Shown here in pieces: positions 28,681 to 36,779 of a stretch of 40,042 nt of DNA. Made by a program: the position numbers and the translations under genes. Source of the DNA: Virgibacillus salarius (GTDB taxonomy: Bacteria; Bacillota; Bacilli; Bacillales; Amphibacillaceae); NCBI RefSeq assembly GCF_039521925.1, contig NZ_BAAACY010000025.1, positions 1 through 40,042 on the forward strand. The letters run 5' to 3'. The notes under the pieces are model-generated. The model did no database searches, was not told where the DNA came from, and was given only the letters and a program-made list of their open reading frames with translations. How positions within the stretch are numbered: position 1 is the stretch's first letter; each line of letters opens with the position of its first letter.

Positions 28681-29676
28681 TCATTTAATACTTTCTATGA
28701 AATTTTTATGAAATACTTCGACATATTTGTTGACGATCTGAATGGGTATGATTAGCTCGATCTTATCAGAAAAGAAAGAGAATGAATGAATATTCATATT
28801 ATAATATAGGATATATCTATGAAGATCTTTATTTTTGTTTAAGCTGTGACCAATGATGGTTACTTTTCCTCTTTTATCATCCATGACATTTGTTGTTAAG
28901 CAAATTATACTACCTGGTGGTAAGCTTCTATTCGTTATTGTTCCAGCAATTACAGTTCCTTGAGAACTCGATAATTTTTTGATTTTAATTGGTATGTTGC
29001 TTTTTTTAGCCCATTTAATTGCTTCCGGATGGATAACCTTTCCACCACTTGCAGCTATTTTCAAGGCCTGGTCATAGTTAAGTGTTTTTAGGGTTTGAGC
29101 AGAATTTATTATTTTGGGATCTGTAGTCATTATCCCAGGCACATCTGTATAAATATCTAATTGGCAAGCTTGGAAGGTTTGAGCTATCGCCGCAGCCGTG
29201 ACATCGCTCCCTCCCCTGCTTAGTAATGTTGTGTCACCAGTATAAGTGTACCCCTGGAAGCCAGCTATTATAGGAATAATTCCTTGATTAATTAGTTCTT
29301 CCATGTTTCTTTTGTCTATAGATATGATTTCCGCATCTAAATAGTCGTTAGATGTCACTATTCCAGCATTCGCACCTGTCAATGCGGATGATTTTAAACC
29401 CCGATGGTTTAAATACGAGCTCAGTACGATGCTTGATATGATTTCCCCACAAGAAGAAATTAATGCTGTTTCTCTTGGTGATAACTCATTCTGTTTAATA
29501 TATCTTAGTAAAGTATCCGTTGCATATGGATCACCTAATCGCCCAATTGCAGATACAACTAGAATTAATTTATATCCTTTCTCTTGTTCTTTCGTAATAA
29601 CTTCAGCAATATTTCTTCGGTCTTCCATGGTTTTCAAAGAATTACCACCAAATTTAAGAACTTTTATCTTTTTCAT
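28681..29676 (-). CDS. Aspartate kinase, DapG-like with shortened regulatory region
   Basis: 331 residues; it phosphorylates L-aspartate to aspartyl-4-phosphate, the first step to aspartate semialdehyde. KFGGNSL at the N-terminus (usual KFGGTSV), GDPYATD, SSCGE, and RGGSD with a following TDVPGIMTTDP are characteristic. B. subtilis DapG has about 404 residues with two ACT domains. Here, after the catalytic part (to about 245), there is room for only one, and it resembles the second (GKVTIIG...SFFSDKIELIIP). Loss of the first ACT could mean loss of feedback control. Last gene of the operon: its ATG overlaps the previous stop (ATGA) behind AGGAGAGG. With the class III aminotransferase upstream, aspartate semialdehyde and then 2,4-diaminobutyrate would be a logical supply line (inference). 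A resistant housekeeping duplicate is the alternative. Confidence 0.92.
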   Translation of the reverse strand: MKKIKVLKFGGNSLKTMEDRRNIAEVITKEQEKGYKLILVVSAIGRLGDPYATDTLLRYIKQNELSPRETALISSCGEIISSIVLSSYLNHRGLKSSALTGANAGIVTSNDYLDAEIISIDKRNMEELINQGIIPIIAGFQGYTYTGDTTLLSRGGSDVTAAAIAQTFQACQLDIYTDVPGIMTTDPKIINSAQTLKTLNYDQALKIAASGGKVIHPEAIKWAKKSNIPIKIKKLSSSQGTVIAGTITNRSLPPGSIICLTTNVMDDKRGKVTIIGHSLNKNKDLHRYILYYNMNIHSFSFFSDKIELIIPIQIVNKYVEVFHKNFIESIK

Positions 29677-31298
29677 GATCCTCTCCTGGTTTTAATATTC
29701 AATGCGTAAAAAAATTCTTTTTCATTTCCAACTTCGTCACAAGTACTGATGTCATAAATTGTATCCCATAACAAATTCGAACTACTTGCGCCTAAATTTC
29801 TCATTAATTTTTTGGAGAAGGTCGGCATAATTGGATAAGAAAAAACAGATAAAGCCTTTAATAGATAAGTGACATTAGCTACCTGTTGCGTGTATAAAAA
29901 ATCGTCTTTTGCTTTCATTGGTAAAACCTTTTCCTCTAAATAATCAATAATTGAACTCATATAGTCCTCTAATTCAAAGGAAGCTTTTCGTAGACTAAAT
30001 TGTTCCAAATCATAGAATTTTTCTAGATTCTTTTTTGTTCTTTGTATTAAGCTAGAGCTTTGATAATGTATTGCAGCGTTTTTGGGTATGATTCCCTTAA
30101 AATCATGATTAATCATTTCTATATATCTATTTATTGTGTCTTCCCATTTTTTAGTGAATTTATCATTAGTCTGTAAAAAATCATCGAAAGAAAAGTTAGT
30201 TTGCATATGCTCCGGATTAGTTAAGGATAAATAAAACCTAAGATTATCTGATGGAACATCCTTTAAGAGTTCTCCTCCCCATATTGCATGTCCTTTACTT
30301 GTAGAGAACTTCTCTTTATCTAGTAAATAAAAGTAATTCGTAATGATGTGCTCAGGTAATAACTCATCCTTTTCGATAGCAAATGCGCTTGCAACATGTA
30401 GTACGGAATTAAAAAAACTGTTATCAAATCCGAGGAATTGTACAAGCGTCTGTTTATGTTTGTTCTCTCTGCGAATACCATATTGATGTAGATAATGTGA
30501 ATCAATACTTTCTAATATCCCAGGGTACATTTCAAACCATACATTTATTACTTGGTCTTTAAATCCCTCGATTGGAACGGGTATTCCCCAATTCGAAGGA
30601 TAGGTTACTGGATAGTCCGGAATGTCTTTTGCTATTATCTGTTTACAAAATTCTATTAGCTGAGGTCTCCAAGTTGTTCTTGATGAATAAAAATGATTCA
30701 ACTTATCTTTATAATCGTTAATAGGGAAAAATAGACCCGTATATTGTTTAATTATTGGAATAGATTTACAAATTGTGCAGAAGGGCTGCTCCAAATTAAT
30801 AGGGTCGTTAATTTGACCACAAGCTTCGCATAAATTACCAGATGAATCACTTTTACAATAGGGACACTTTCCTTTTACAAATGACTCATATAAATTCAAC
30901 TTACATTTGTCGCAGTATAATATATCTTTCGTTTTCTTTTTTAATTTCCCTTTATTATATAATTCTAGGAAAAATGTTAATACATAATTAATATGTTTGT
31001 TATTACCCAATGGATTCTTGTATAAATCCACATCGATGTTTGCCGATTTTAATGTAGATCTAACAATATTATTATTCTTCTCTACCATTTCTTCTGGATC
31101 GATTTTCTTATTATTAGCTGTTGTCGCTACATAGCTCTGGTGATCATCACCATAAGTAATATACGCAACGTTATTACCTGTTATTTTTTTGAAGCGGGTG
31201 TAAACATCCGCCGCAAGATAGGGGCCAGCTAAATGCCCGATATGAAGGTCGCCATTAGGTGTCGGTGGTGTTGCCGTAACATATATTTCACTCATCAT
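29673..31298 (-). CDS. Methionyl-tRNA synthetase-like protein with altered amino-acid pocket
   Basis: 541 residues, class I synthetase fold: TPNGDLHIGH (HIGH at 19-22), four CxxC pairs of the zinc knuckle (CDKC, CPYC, CEAC, CTIC), the KMSKS equivalent KFSTSKG and a helical anticodon-domain-like tail; the C-terminal tRNA-binding extension of many MetRS is absent. By-eye alignment to E. coli MetRS replaces methionine-contact residues: Leu13 by Pro11, Tyr15 by Thr13, Pro257 by Tyr, Tyr260 by Ile, His301 by Asn, while Trp253 is kept. This points to another substrate. MetRS-like domains joined to cupins form N-N bonds between N-hydroxylysine and glycine in s56-p1 biosynthesis; here the cupin gene lies 14 bp upstream. 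ATG at 31298 follows GGAGG by four bases and ATG at 31295 by seven. A drug-resistant second MetRS is the main alternative. Confidence 0.9.
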   Translation of the reverse strand: MMSEIYVTATPPTPNGDLHIGHLAGPYLAADVYTRFKKITGNNVAYITYGDDHQSYVATTANNKKIDPEEMVEKNNNIVRSTLKSANIDVDLYKNPLGNNKHINYVLTFFLELYNKGKLKKKTKDILYCDKCKLNLYESFVKGKCPYCKSDSSGNLCEACGQINDPINLEQPFCTICKSIPIIKQYTGLFFPINDYKDKLNHFYSSRTTWRPQLIEFCKQIIAKDIPDYPVTYPSNWGIPVPIEGFKDQVINVWFEMYPGILESIDSHYLHQYGIRRENKHKQTLVQFLGFDNSFFNSVLHVASAFAIEKDELLPEHIITNYFYLLDKEKFSTSKGHAIWGGELLKDVPSDNLRFYLSLTNPEHMQTNFSFDDFLQTNDKFTKKWEDTINRYIEMINHDFKGIIPKNAAIHYQSSSLIQRTKKNLEKFYDLEQFSLRKASFELEDYMSSIIDYLEEKVLPMKAKDDFLYTQQVANVTYLLKALSVFSYPIMPTFSKKLMRNLGASSSNLLWDTIYDISTCDEVGNEKEFFYALNIKTRRGS

Positions 31299-31312
31299 AA
31301 AACCTCCTCATT

Positions 31313-32128
31313 TTAATGTTTCCAATGATTATTTTCTAACTGATATTGTTCAATTCCAACAGCTCCCCACCAAACAGCTAAGAATTTTAGAGGTTTACCT
31401 CCAGTATTATGAAGCGAATGGACAGAAAAAGGCTCGAAATAAATAACATCTTCTTGATATACCTTTTCCGTTTCCCCATCTACATTAATAACCCCTTCAC
31501 CTTCTAAAATAATAAAAGATTCTTCTTCATCATGATTGTGAGGCTCTGTTGTCTCACCAGGTTGTACAATTATAATTCCTGAACCAAATGGTGATTTTCG
31601 GGTTTTGTCCCACGGATATATTCTTCTTAATAAAGAGCCGTACTCATATTTATAGTCATCACGATGGTGCCTTTGGATATTTACTCCTTTTTTCTTTGTT
31701 CTTTTTAACGCTCTTTCTAGATAACGATCAACAATTTCCTTTGGATAATGTTGATTTAAAGAAGCCTTTACACCTTCATAGTAGCTTAGCGATGGCTCTC
31801 TTCGTTCTTCGATAATTTTTGGCACCATTATATAGGCTTTTACTTTTTTATCAGCAAGATAAATTTCTACTTCTTTCAACATATAACCATAATCATTTTT
31901 TCTAAGAAGACTAATTTGATTTTCATTGATTTCGAAAGCTATTCCTAATACTTCCCCTCCATCTTTTTGTATTACCGTTGAGGTCCCCCCATTAAAATCT
32001 GGATGGAATCCTGTAAATGTGTATATATGCTCCTTTAATATTGCTTTAGAATAGCTATTCCATTTGCCTAAGTCCTTCTTTGCTGTCTCCAGGTTACAAG
32101 TTAATCCAAAAGAAAATAAATATGGCAT
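31313..32128 (-). CDS. GGCT-like domain fused to a cupin; probable N-N bond-forming partner
   Basis: 271 residues. Residues 1-145 resemble a gamma-glutamylcyclotransferase fold (BtrG/AIG2 type: FSFGLTCN where YGSN is usual, NGGTSTVI, GEVLGIAFEI, PSLSYYEGVK). The acidic position normally in an EG motif appears as Asp79 (NDYG), so cyclotransferase activity is doubtful. Residues about 160-265 form a cupin with metal ligands His197, His199, Glu203 (HNHDEEE) and His237 (PFSVHSLHN). In s56-p1 and triacsin pathways a cupin is fused to a MetRS-like domain and joins N6-hydroxylysine to glycine; here the MetRS-like protein is a separate gene 14 bp downstream. The start overlaps the previous stop (TAATG) with GGGAGTG seven bases upstream. 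The cupin assignment is firm, the GGCT one probable, the reaction inferred from the neighbourhood. Confidence 0.85.
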   Translation of the reverse strand: MPYLFSFGLTCNLETAKKDLGKWNSYSKAILKEHIYTFTGFHPDFNGGTSTVIQKDGGEVLGIAFEINENQISLLRKNDYGYMLKEVEIYLADKKVKAYIMVPKIIEERREPSLSYYEGVKASLNQHYPKEIVDRYLERALKRTKKKGVNIQRHHRDDYKYEYGSLLRRIYPWDKTRKSPFGSGIIIVQPGETTEPHNHDEEESFIILEGEGVINVDGETEKVYQEDVIYFEPFSVHSLHNTGGKPLKFLAVWWGAVGIEQYQLENNHWKH

Positions 32129-33225
32129 TATCGATCACTCCCGTTTAATTTTATAAAATCTCCAGCTTTCATTTCATAAACATCCCACTCAAATTCTAGC
32201 AAGTCTCCTTTTGGCGAAAATGAAACTTCTTCTAATCCTTCAACTACAACTCCATCTTTAAGGCTATTTATGAAGCGTTTACAACCGTGTTTCTTTAATA
32301 GTGATATGTTATTTAATAGAATCTTAGTTGCAATATAGCTTGTGACGGAGTAAGCAGCTGGCTTTAAAGATGCGATTTCTTTATATTTATTTTCAAAATT
32401 CTTATAATTAATTCCGTAAAGGTCCTTCTTAGTAGAAATAGTAAAGAGTTTTAATCCATCATGTTTACTAGTCAGATATGGAAAATCAGCTACAAATATA
32501 TCATCACCAAATATAACCGTACCTGTAAAATTTGCTTTCGCTAATTTCTCAGTTAATAACAATGCACCTTCGTACGTACCTGCAAACAATAAAGTATCTC
32601 TATCATCTATTTCTGATACAATATTGTCATTAATTAATATCGACGTTTTCAAGCTTAGTCCTTTCTCTAAAATTGATTTTCTTAGTAATTTTGATAGTTG
32701 ATTTCCGTAACTATTTTCTTGGTATACTATTTTTAAACTAGTATTAGCTGTTAATTTATCTGCTAGATGAACCATTTCATAAGCCATCTCTTCATCTCTT
32801 CCACAAACTCTAAGAATATTATCAAAGCCTTGTTCCGTAAGCAATGGATGTGAAGTACCTGGGGCTAAGAAAGGAATGTCTATATCAGAGTAAATAGTCG
32901 CAGCTACAAGCGATTGGTTTGCGCTTAAGTGACCAATTACTGCTTCAGCCCCTCTATTTACGAGTTGATTTGCAGCCTTAAGTGTAGAATCTTTATCAAA
33001 AGAACTTTTCTCCCAAAGTACCTCAATATCATAAAGCCTATCTTTCTTCTTGAGATATTCATTAACAGCAATTGCTACACCTGTATACAATTCTCTGGTA
33101 TGACCGCTTAAATTCGCACTTATGCCTATTCTAAAAAGCTTATTTTTGTTATTGGAAGTTTTGGGTAACATGTCATCTAATGTTTTTATTGGATCAACAG
33201 ATTTAACTACTGCTTTTTCACTCAT
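32128..33225 (-). CDS. LivJ/AmiC-type ligand-binding protein without signal peptide
   Basis: About 365 residues with a type I periplasmic-binding fold (branched-chain amino-acid receptor family): RIGISANLSGHTRELYTG, GAEAVIGHLSANQS, FLAPGTSHPLLTEQG and VYQENSYGNQL are typical. The N-terminus is polar and lysine-rich, with neither a hydrophobic signal nor a lipobox Cys, and no ABC permease genes accompany it, so it should remain in the cytoplasm, as AmiC does. A ligand-sensing role next to the AraC regulator, or a carrier for an amino-acid intermediate, are possible (inference). Start is uncertain: ATG at 33225 overlaps the preceding stop; a GTG at 33234 is also in frame, but AAAGG lies only three bases before it. 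Translationally coupled to its neighbours on both sides. Confidence 0.85.
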   Translation of the reverse strand: MSEKAVVKSVDPIKTLDDMLPKTSNNKNKLFRIGISANLSGHTRELYTGVAIAVNEYLKKKDRLYDIEVLWEKSSFDKDSTLKAANQLVNRGAEAVIGHLSANQSLVAATIYSDIDIPFLAPGTSHPLLTEQGFDNILRVCGRDEEMAYEMVHLADKLTANTSLKIVYQENSYGNQLSKLLRKSILEKGLSLKTSILINDNIVSEIDDRDTLLFAGTYEGALLLTEKLAKANFTGTVIFGDDIFVADFPYLTSKHDGLKLFTISTKKDLYGINYKNFENKYKEIASLKPAAYSVTSYIATKILLNNISLLKKHGCKRFINSLKDGVVVEGLEEVSFSPKGDLLEFEWDVYEMKAGDFIKLNGSDR

Positions 33226-34306
33226 AAGCTTCACGCGCCTTTTTGTATGCTAGTTGATCTCTACGAATATGATCAGGGTTTAGCTTTTTCCCAACTGCAA
33301 GATAATAACTAAGTAACTGCATTGGTAAAACATATAGTAATGGCACTAATAATTCATGACAGCTCGGTAAATTAAATACATAATCCGCATTAGTTATATC
33401 ATTTTTTTCAGAAGTAAATAGTAGCGATGTACTGCCAATTAATTTACTAGCTTTAAACAGATCAGACACCCTTTCTTTCATATTCGGGTTACTAGCGATT
33501 ACAATAATTGCTGTATCTTTATTACACATAACTAACGGTCCATGGAATAGCTGTTCCACATCCATACTAGTTGTTGGAGTATAGTGAACCTCACCGAACT
33601 TTAATGTAGTTTCATGAGCAACTCCGATTGTATTTTCATTCCCACATACCACAAAGAAATCACTTTTTAAGTCATCTGCTAATTCCTTCATTTCATTTTT
33701 GCGATTCAATACATTAGTAAATAGAGAAGGTAATTGAATAGCTACTGAATTAACTATGTCATTAATTGCAAGATCTCCCATTTCTCTTGCTAGCTTCCCC
33801 ATCAGTATGAGCATTAAAAAAGTACTTAAGGTATAGGTGATTGTATGTGCAAGAGATTTATCGTCTTTATAGCCATAAGTCAGTACAAAATCTGATATAT
33901 CTGCACATCTACTTGCTGTATCACCTGTAACTACTACCGTCTTGCAGTTATTTTTATTAGCTAAAAAAATACAATCGAATGTAGCTTTTGTATCTCCCGA
34001 ATGAGAAAAGGCGATTACTACATCCTCTTCATTAAGGGAGTAATTAGGAGACATTAATTCAAACGCAGGTACAGATCTAAATTTATTTTTCTCTTTAAAC
34101 ATTATTTGACTTATGCTAAAACTAGACAAGGCTACATGATAGGATGTTCCGCATCCTATCAGAAAAATTCTCTTACTCTTTTTTAAAGTATCTAATAAAC
34201 TTCCGTGATTTTGAAATTTTAATGATAAAAACAGTTTCTTTAAATATTCAGGCTGTAACATAATTTCTTCATACATATAATAAGGATGACTATTCCTCGA
34301 TTCCAT
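33218..34306 (-). CDS. Double-SIS-domain protein, GlmS isomerase / FrlB-like
   Basis: 362 residues with two sugar isomerase (SIS) domains as in the C-terminal half of glucosamine-6-phosphate synthase. The first has GCGTSYHVA (about 51-59) and SHSGDTKATFD; the second has VVCGNENTIGVAHETTLK and a DVEQLFHGP loop; the tail LNPDHIRRDQLAYKKA matches the GlmS/FrlB end. The glutaminase domain is missing, so it does not use glutamine itself. FrlB-type members cleave fructosamine 6-phosphates of amino acids; others isomerise or deaminate sugar phosphates. Its job here is unknown: it may act on a sugar adduct of an amino or hydrazine intermediate. Start: ATG with GGGGGAAG upstream. Its end overlaps the start of the binding-protein gene. 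I do not recall a counterpart in the actinomycete hydrazine clusters. Confidence 0.87.
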   Translation of the reverse strand: MESRNSHPYYMYEEIMLQPEYLKKLFLSLKFQNHGSLLDTLKKSKRIFLIGCGTSYHVALSSFSISQIMFKEKNKFRSVPAFELMSPNYSLNEEDVVIAFSHSGDTKATFDCIFLANKNNCKTVVVTGDTASRCADISDFVLTYGYKDDKSLAHTITYTLSTFLMLILMGKLAREMGDLAINDIVNSVAIQLPSLFTNVLNRKNEMKELADDLKSDFFVVCGNENTIGVAHETTLKFGEVHYTPTTSMDVEQLFHGPLVMCNKDTAIIVIASNPNMKERVSDLFKASKLIGSTSLLFTSEKNDITNADYVFNLPSCHELLVPLLYVLPMQLLSYYLAVGKKLNPDHIRRDQLAYKKAREAYE

Positions 34307-34331
34307 ATAAAACTTCCCCCTTCTTTATAAA

Positions 34332-35501
34332 TTACATATATTTATACATGCTTTCTGTTTGGAAATAGGTGTACTTTTTTTCATTCTCAAATCGATTTAT
34401 CCTGTAATACTTTAGCTCATTTGTTTTTGTGTTATATAAAATTTCTTTAGCTATAGCTTCACCTACTGCAGGAGCTATTTTATATCCCCCTCCACCAAAA
34501 CCAACGGATAAATACAGCCCTTCATATTCAGTAGGACCAATAAGAGGATATTGATCGGGAGTATAGCTATCAAAACCAATACGTCCACCCAAAACTTTGG
34601 CCTTCTGCAGAATAGGGAACCTTTTAGAAGCTCTATCAATTGCTTCGAGTGCTTCTTCATTTTGAATTTTCCTCTTAAAATGAATATCGCTAATATCACA
34701 CTCAGAGGATTTTATTCCTATTAGAATTCGGCCGTCAGGGAATGGGCGCATATACGTGTCTGAAGTATCATCTATATAGGAATGTGATAAGACTTTATCT
34801 GTATCAGTATGTGCAAAAACAACTCCTAAGCGCTTGGTATAGATAGGTAAGTCAATACCAAGATTTTTGGTTAGCTTTCCCCCCCAGTAATTGGATGCGA
34901 TTATCACACGTTTAGCGAATATCTGAGATAAATTTGTTTGAACACCAACAACTTTATTTTTATTTACTACGATATCTTGAACCTCTGTACCTTCCATTAA
35001 ATGAAGCCCTTGCTTTAGACCTTCATTAATAAATGCTAAGCTAGTTTTTGCTGGATTACCATATCCACCAAGAGGTTCATAGGAGACAGCACCTATATTC
35101 TCGACATTTATAAACCGTTCTTCTAAATTGTATTCATTTGGTGAATAAACTTTAATCGGTAATCCTAAATTGACCATATTTTGAACATTGATCTTTAAAT
35201 TTTCAACATATTGAGGACCTACCATTAATGAGAAACCTATTGGATGATAACCAAAATCCATTTGTTTGGCTGCTGTAAGCTCCTTATACAATTGTAAGCT
35301 TCTAAAAGAAAGATATTGATTAGCATTGTTCGTATGGTGTACTCTTAGTAATCCACCAGATATACTTGTTGCCCCATCCCCTGGCGGTTTTCCTTTTTCA
35401 CATAGCAAGACATTAAATTTTTTTGATTTAGTAAGAAAGTAAGCAATACTGGCCCCGATTACTCCGCCTCCAACAATAATCACATCGTAGTTCATTTTCA
35501 T
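34332..35501 (-). CDS. FAD-dependent oxidoreductase, DAO / glycine-oxidase family
   Basis: 389 residues. The N-terminal dinucleotide motif VGGGVIGASIAYFL (about 10-23) with the downstream acidic residue, the GGLLRVHH region and the C-terminal PLIGPTEYEGLYLSVGFGGGGYKIAPAVGEAIA are typical of the D-amino-acid oxidase / sarcosine oxidase / ThiO superfamily. Such enzymes oxidise C-N bonds of secondary or primary amines. In hydrazinoacetate pathways a DAO-type enzyme cleaves the lysine-glycine hydrazine adduct; that is the role I infer here. No signal peptide, so cytoplasmic. Start: ATG at 35501 immediately follows the aminotransferase stop (TAGATG) with GGGAG upstream; a second ATG two codons on has better spacing. 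25 bp separate its end from the SIS gene. Confidence 0.9.
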   Translation of the reverse strand: MKMNYDVIIVGGGVIGASIAYFLTKSKKFNVLLCEKGKPPGDGATSISGGLLRVHHTNNANQYLSFRSLQLYKELTAAKQMDFGYHPIGFSLMVGPQYVENLKINVQNMVNLGLPIKVYSPNEYNLEERFINVENIGAVSYEPLGGYGNPAKTSLAFINEGLKQGLHLMEGTEVQDIVVNKNKVVGVQTNLSQIFAKRVIIASNYWGGKLTKNLGIDLPIYTKRLGVVFAHTDTDKVLSHSYIDDTSDTYMRPFPDGRILIGIKSSECDISDIHFKRKIQNEEALEAIDRASKRFPILQKAKVLGGRIGFDSYTPDQYPLIGPTEYEGLYLSVGFGGGGYKIAPAVGEAIAKEILYNTKTNELKYYRINRFENEKKYTYFQTESMYKYM

Positions 35502-36779
35502 CTATCTCCCTAAACTATCTTTTATTGCTAAAGTAAAAATAGTTAACGCTTTTTCGAGTTCAGTCTTTTTTATTGTAAGTGGAGGTATCCATCTGATTAC
35601 TTGATTATAAGGACCACAGGTTAGTAATATTAATCCTCGTGAAAGACAATTTTGCCTTACCTTTTCGGCTATTACCGTACCAGGATTTCCATTGTCATCA
35701 ACGAATTCACATCCAATCATCAATCCTTTACCACGGACATCAACGATGATAGGATATTCCTTTTTTAATGCTTGTAATTCTGCTAACAAGAAGTCTCCCA
35801 TTTCCTTAGCATTACTTACTAACTCTTCGTCTTCTAACACGTTGATCGTCTCAATAGCTGCTGCCATAGAGATAGGATTAGGTCCATAAGTGCCACCATG
35901 TGAACCTGGAATCCATTTATCCATTATTTCCTTATTGGCTGCTATCCCACTTAGCGGAAGACCTGATGCAATACCTTTAGCAATCACAAGAATATCTGGT
36001 ACTATATTGAAATGTTTAAACGCAAAGTATTCGCCTGTTCTTCCAAAGCCCGTTTGAATTTCATCAAAAATTAATACTATATTGTTCTTATTACAAATAT
36101 CCCTAATACCGTTAATAAAGCTCTCTGGTGGCATTACATACCCACCTTCTCCTAATATCGGCTCAATAATCATAGCCGCTGTTTCATCTGGCGAAGTTTG
36201 AGTGTTTAATAAATGCTCAAGTTCGGCTAAACAATATCTTGTTCTTTCTTCATTGTCTTCCTCTCTGTATTGTCTAGAGTATGGATGCGGACTAACAAAT
36301 ACACCAGACATAAGAGGCTGATATCCCGATCGATATACAGATTTAGCTGTTGTTAAAGATAATGCTCCTATTGAACGCCCATGATATCCCCCCTGAAAGC
36401 AGATAATATTTGGTTTTTTAGTAGCGTGACGTGCTAATTTAATGGCACCTTCTACTGCTTCACTTCCACTATTTGAAAAGAAGAAACAGTTTAGTTTTTC
36501 CGGTATAATTTTCTGTAGATCATTTGTTAAACGATCCAACATAGAGTTATACAAGATTGTTGTTTGACCATGTAGTAGTTTTTCAGTTTGTTCCTTTATA
36601 GCCTTTACTACTCTAGGATGGCAATGCCCTGTGTTTGTAACCCCAATACCTGATGTACAATCAATAAATTTTCTACCTGATTGATCATAGATATGCACAC
36701 CTTCTCCATAATCCACATCAATATTCGTAAACAATGGCCAAACTCGAGAAACTTTATCCGAATGTTGTTTTACCTTCAA
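35502..36779 (-). CDS. Class III PLP-dependent aminotransferase (GabT-like)
   Basis: 425 residues, the usual length for 4-aminobutyrate-type aminotransferases. Visible are GIGVTNTGHCHPRVV, SNSGSEAVEGAIKLAR (PLP phosphate site), GGYHGRS, IFDEIQTGFGRTG and the Schiff-base Lys268 in IAKGIASGLPLSG. These enzymes transfer omega-amino groups between amines and aldehydes or keto acids. Two substrates fit the operon: aspartate semialdehyde (giving 2,4-diaminobutyrate, together with the aspartokinase) or 2-aminoadipate semialdehyde (recycling lysine after oxidative release of a hydrazine). Sequence alone cannot decide, and the closest look is GabT rather than EctB. The start is TTG at 36779, overlapping the monooxygenase stop (TTGA), with a weak site (AAAGATGGTG), so translation is probably coupled. 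Confidence 0.93.
   Translation of the reverse strand: MKVKQHSDKVSRVWPLFTNIDVDYGEGVHIYDQSGRKFIDCTSGIGVTNTGHCHPRVVKAIKEQTEKLLHGQTTILYNSMLDRLTNDLQKIIPEKLNCFFFSNSGSEAVEGAIKLARHATKKPNIICFQGGYHGRSIGALSLTTAKSVYRSGYQPLMSGVFVSPHPYSRQYREEDNEERTRYCLAELEHLLNTQTSPDETAAMIIEPILGEGGYVMPPESFINGIRDICNKNNIVLIFDEIQTGFGRTGEYFAFKHFNIVPDILVIAKGIASGLPLSGIAANKEIMDKWIPGSHGGTYGPNPISMAAAIETINVLEDEELVSNAKEMGDFLLAELQALKKEYPIIVDVRGKGLMIGCEFVDDNGNPGTVIAEKVRQNCLSRGLILLTCGPYNQVIRWIPPLTIKKTELEKALTIFTLAIKDSLGR

Noticed and set aside
29673..31298. Plain housekeeping methionyl-tRNA synthetase
   Set aside because: Operon context, missing C-terminal domain and replaced methionine-contact residues argue against it, though a resistant second MetRS is not fully excluded.
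32128..33225. Periplasmic amino-acid ABC receptor
   Set aside because: No signal peptide or lipobox and no permease or ATPase gene nearby.
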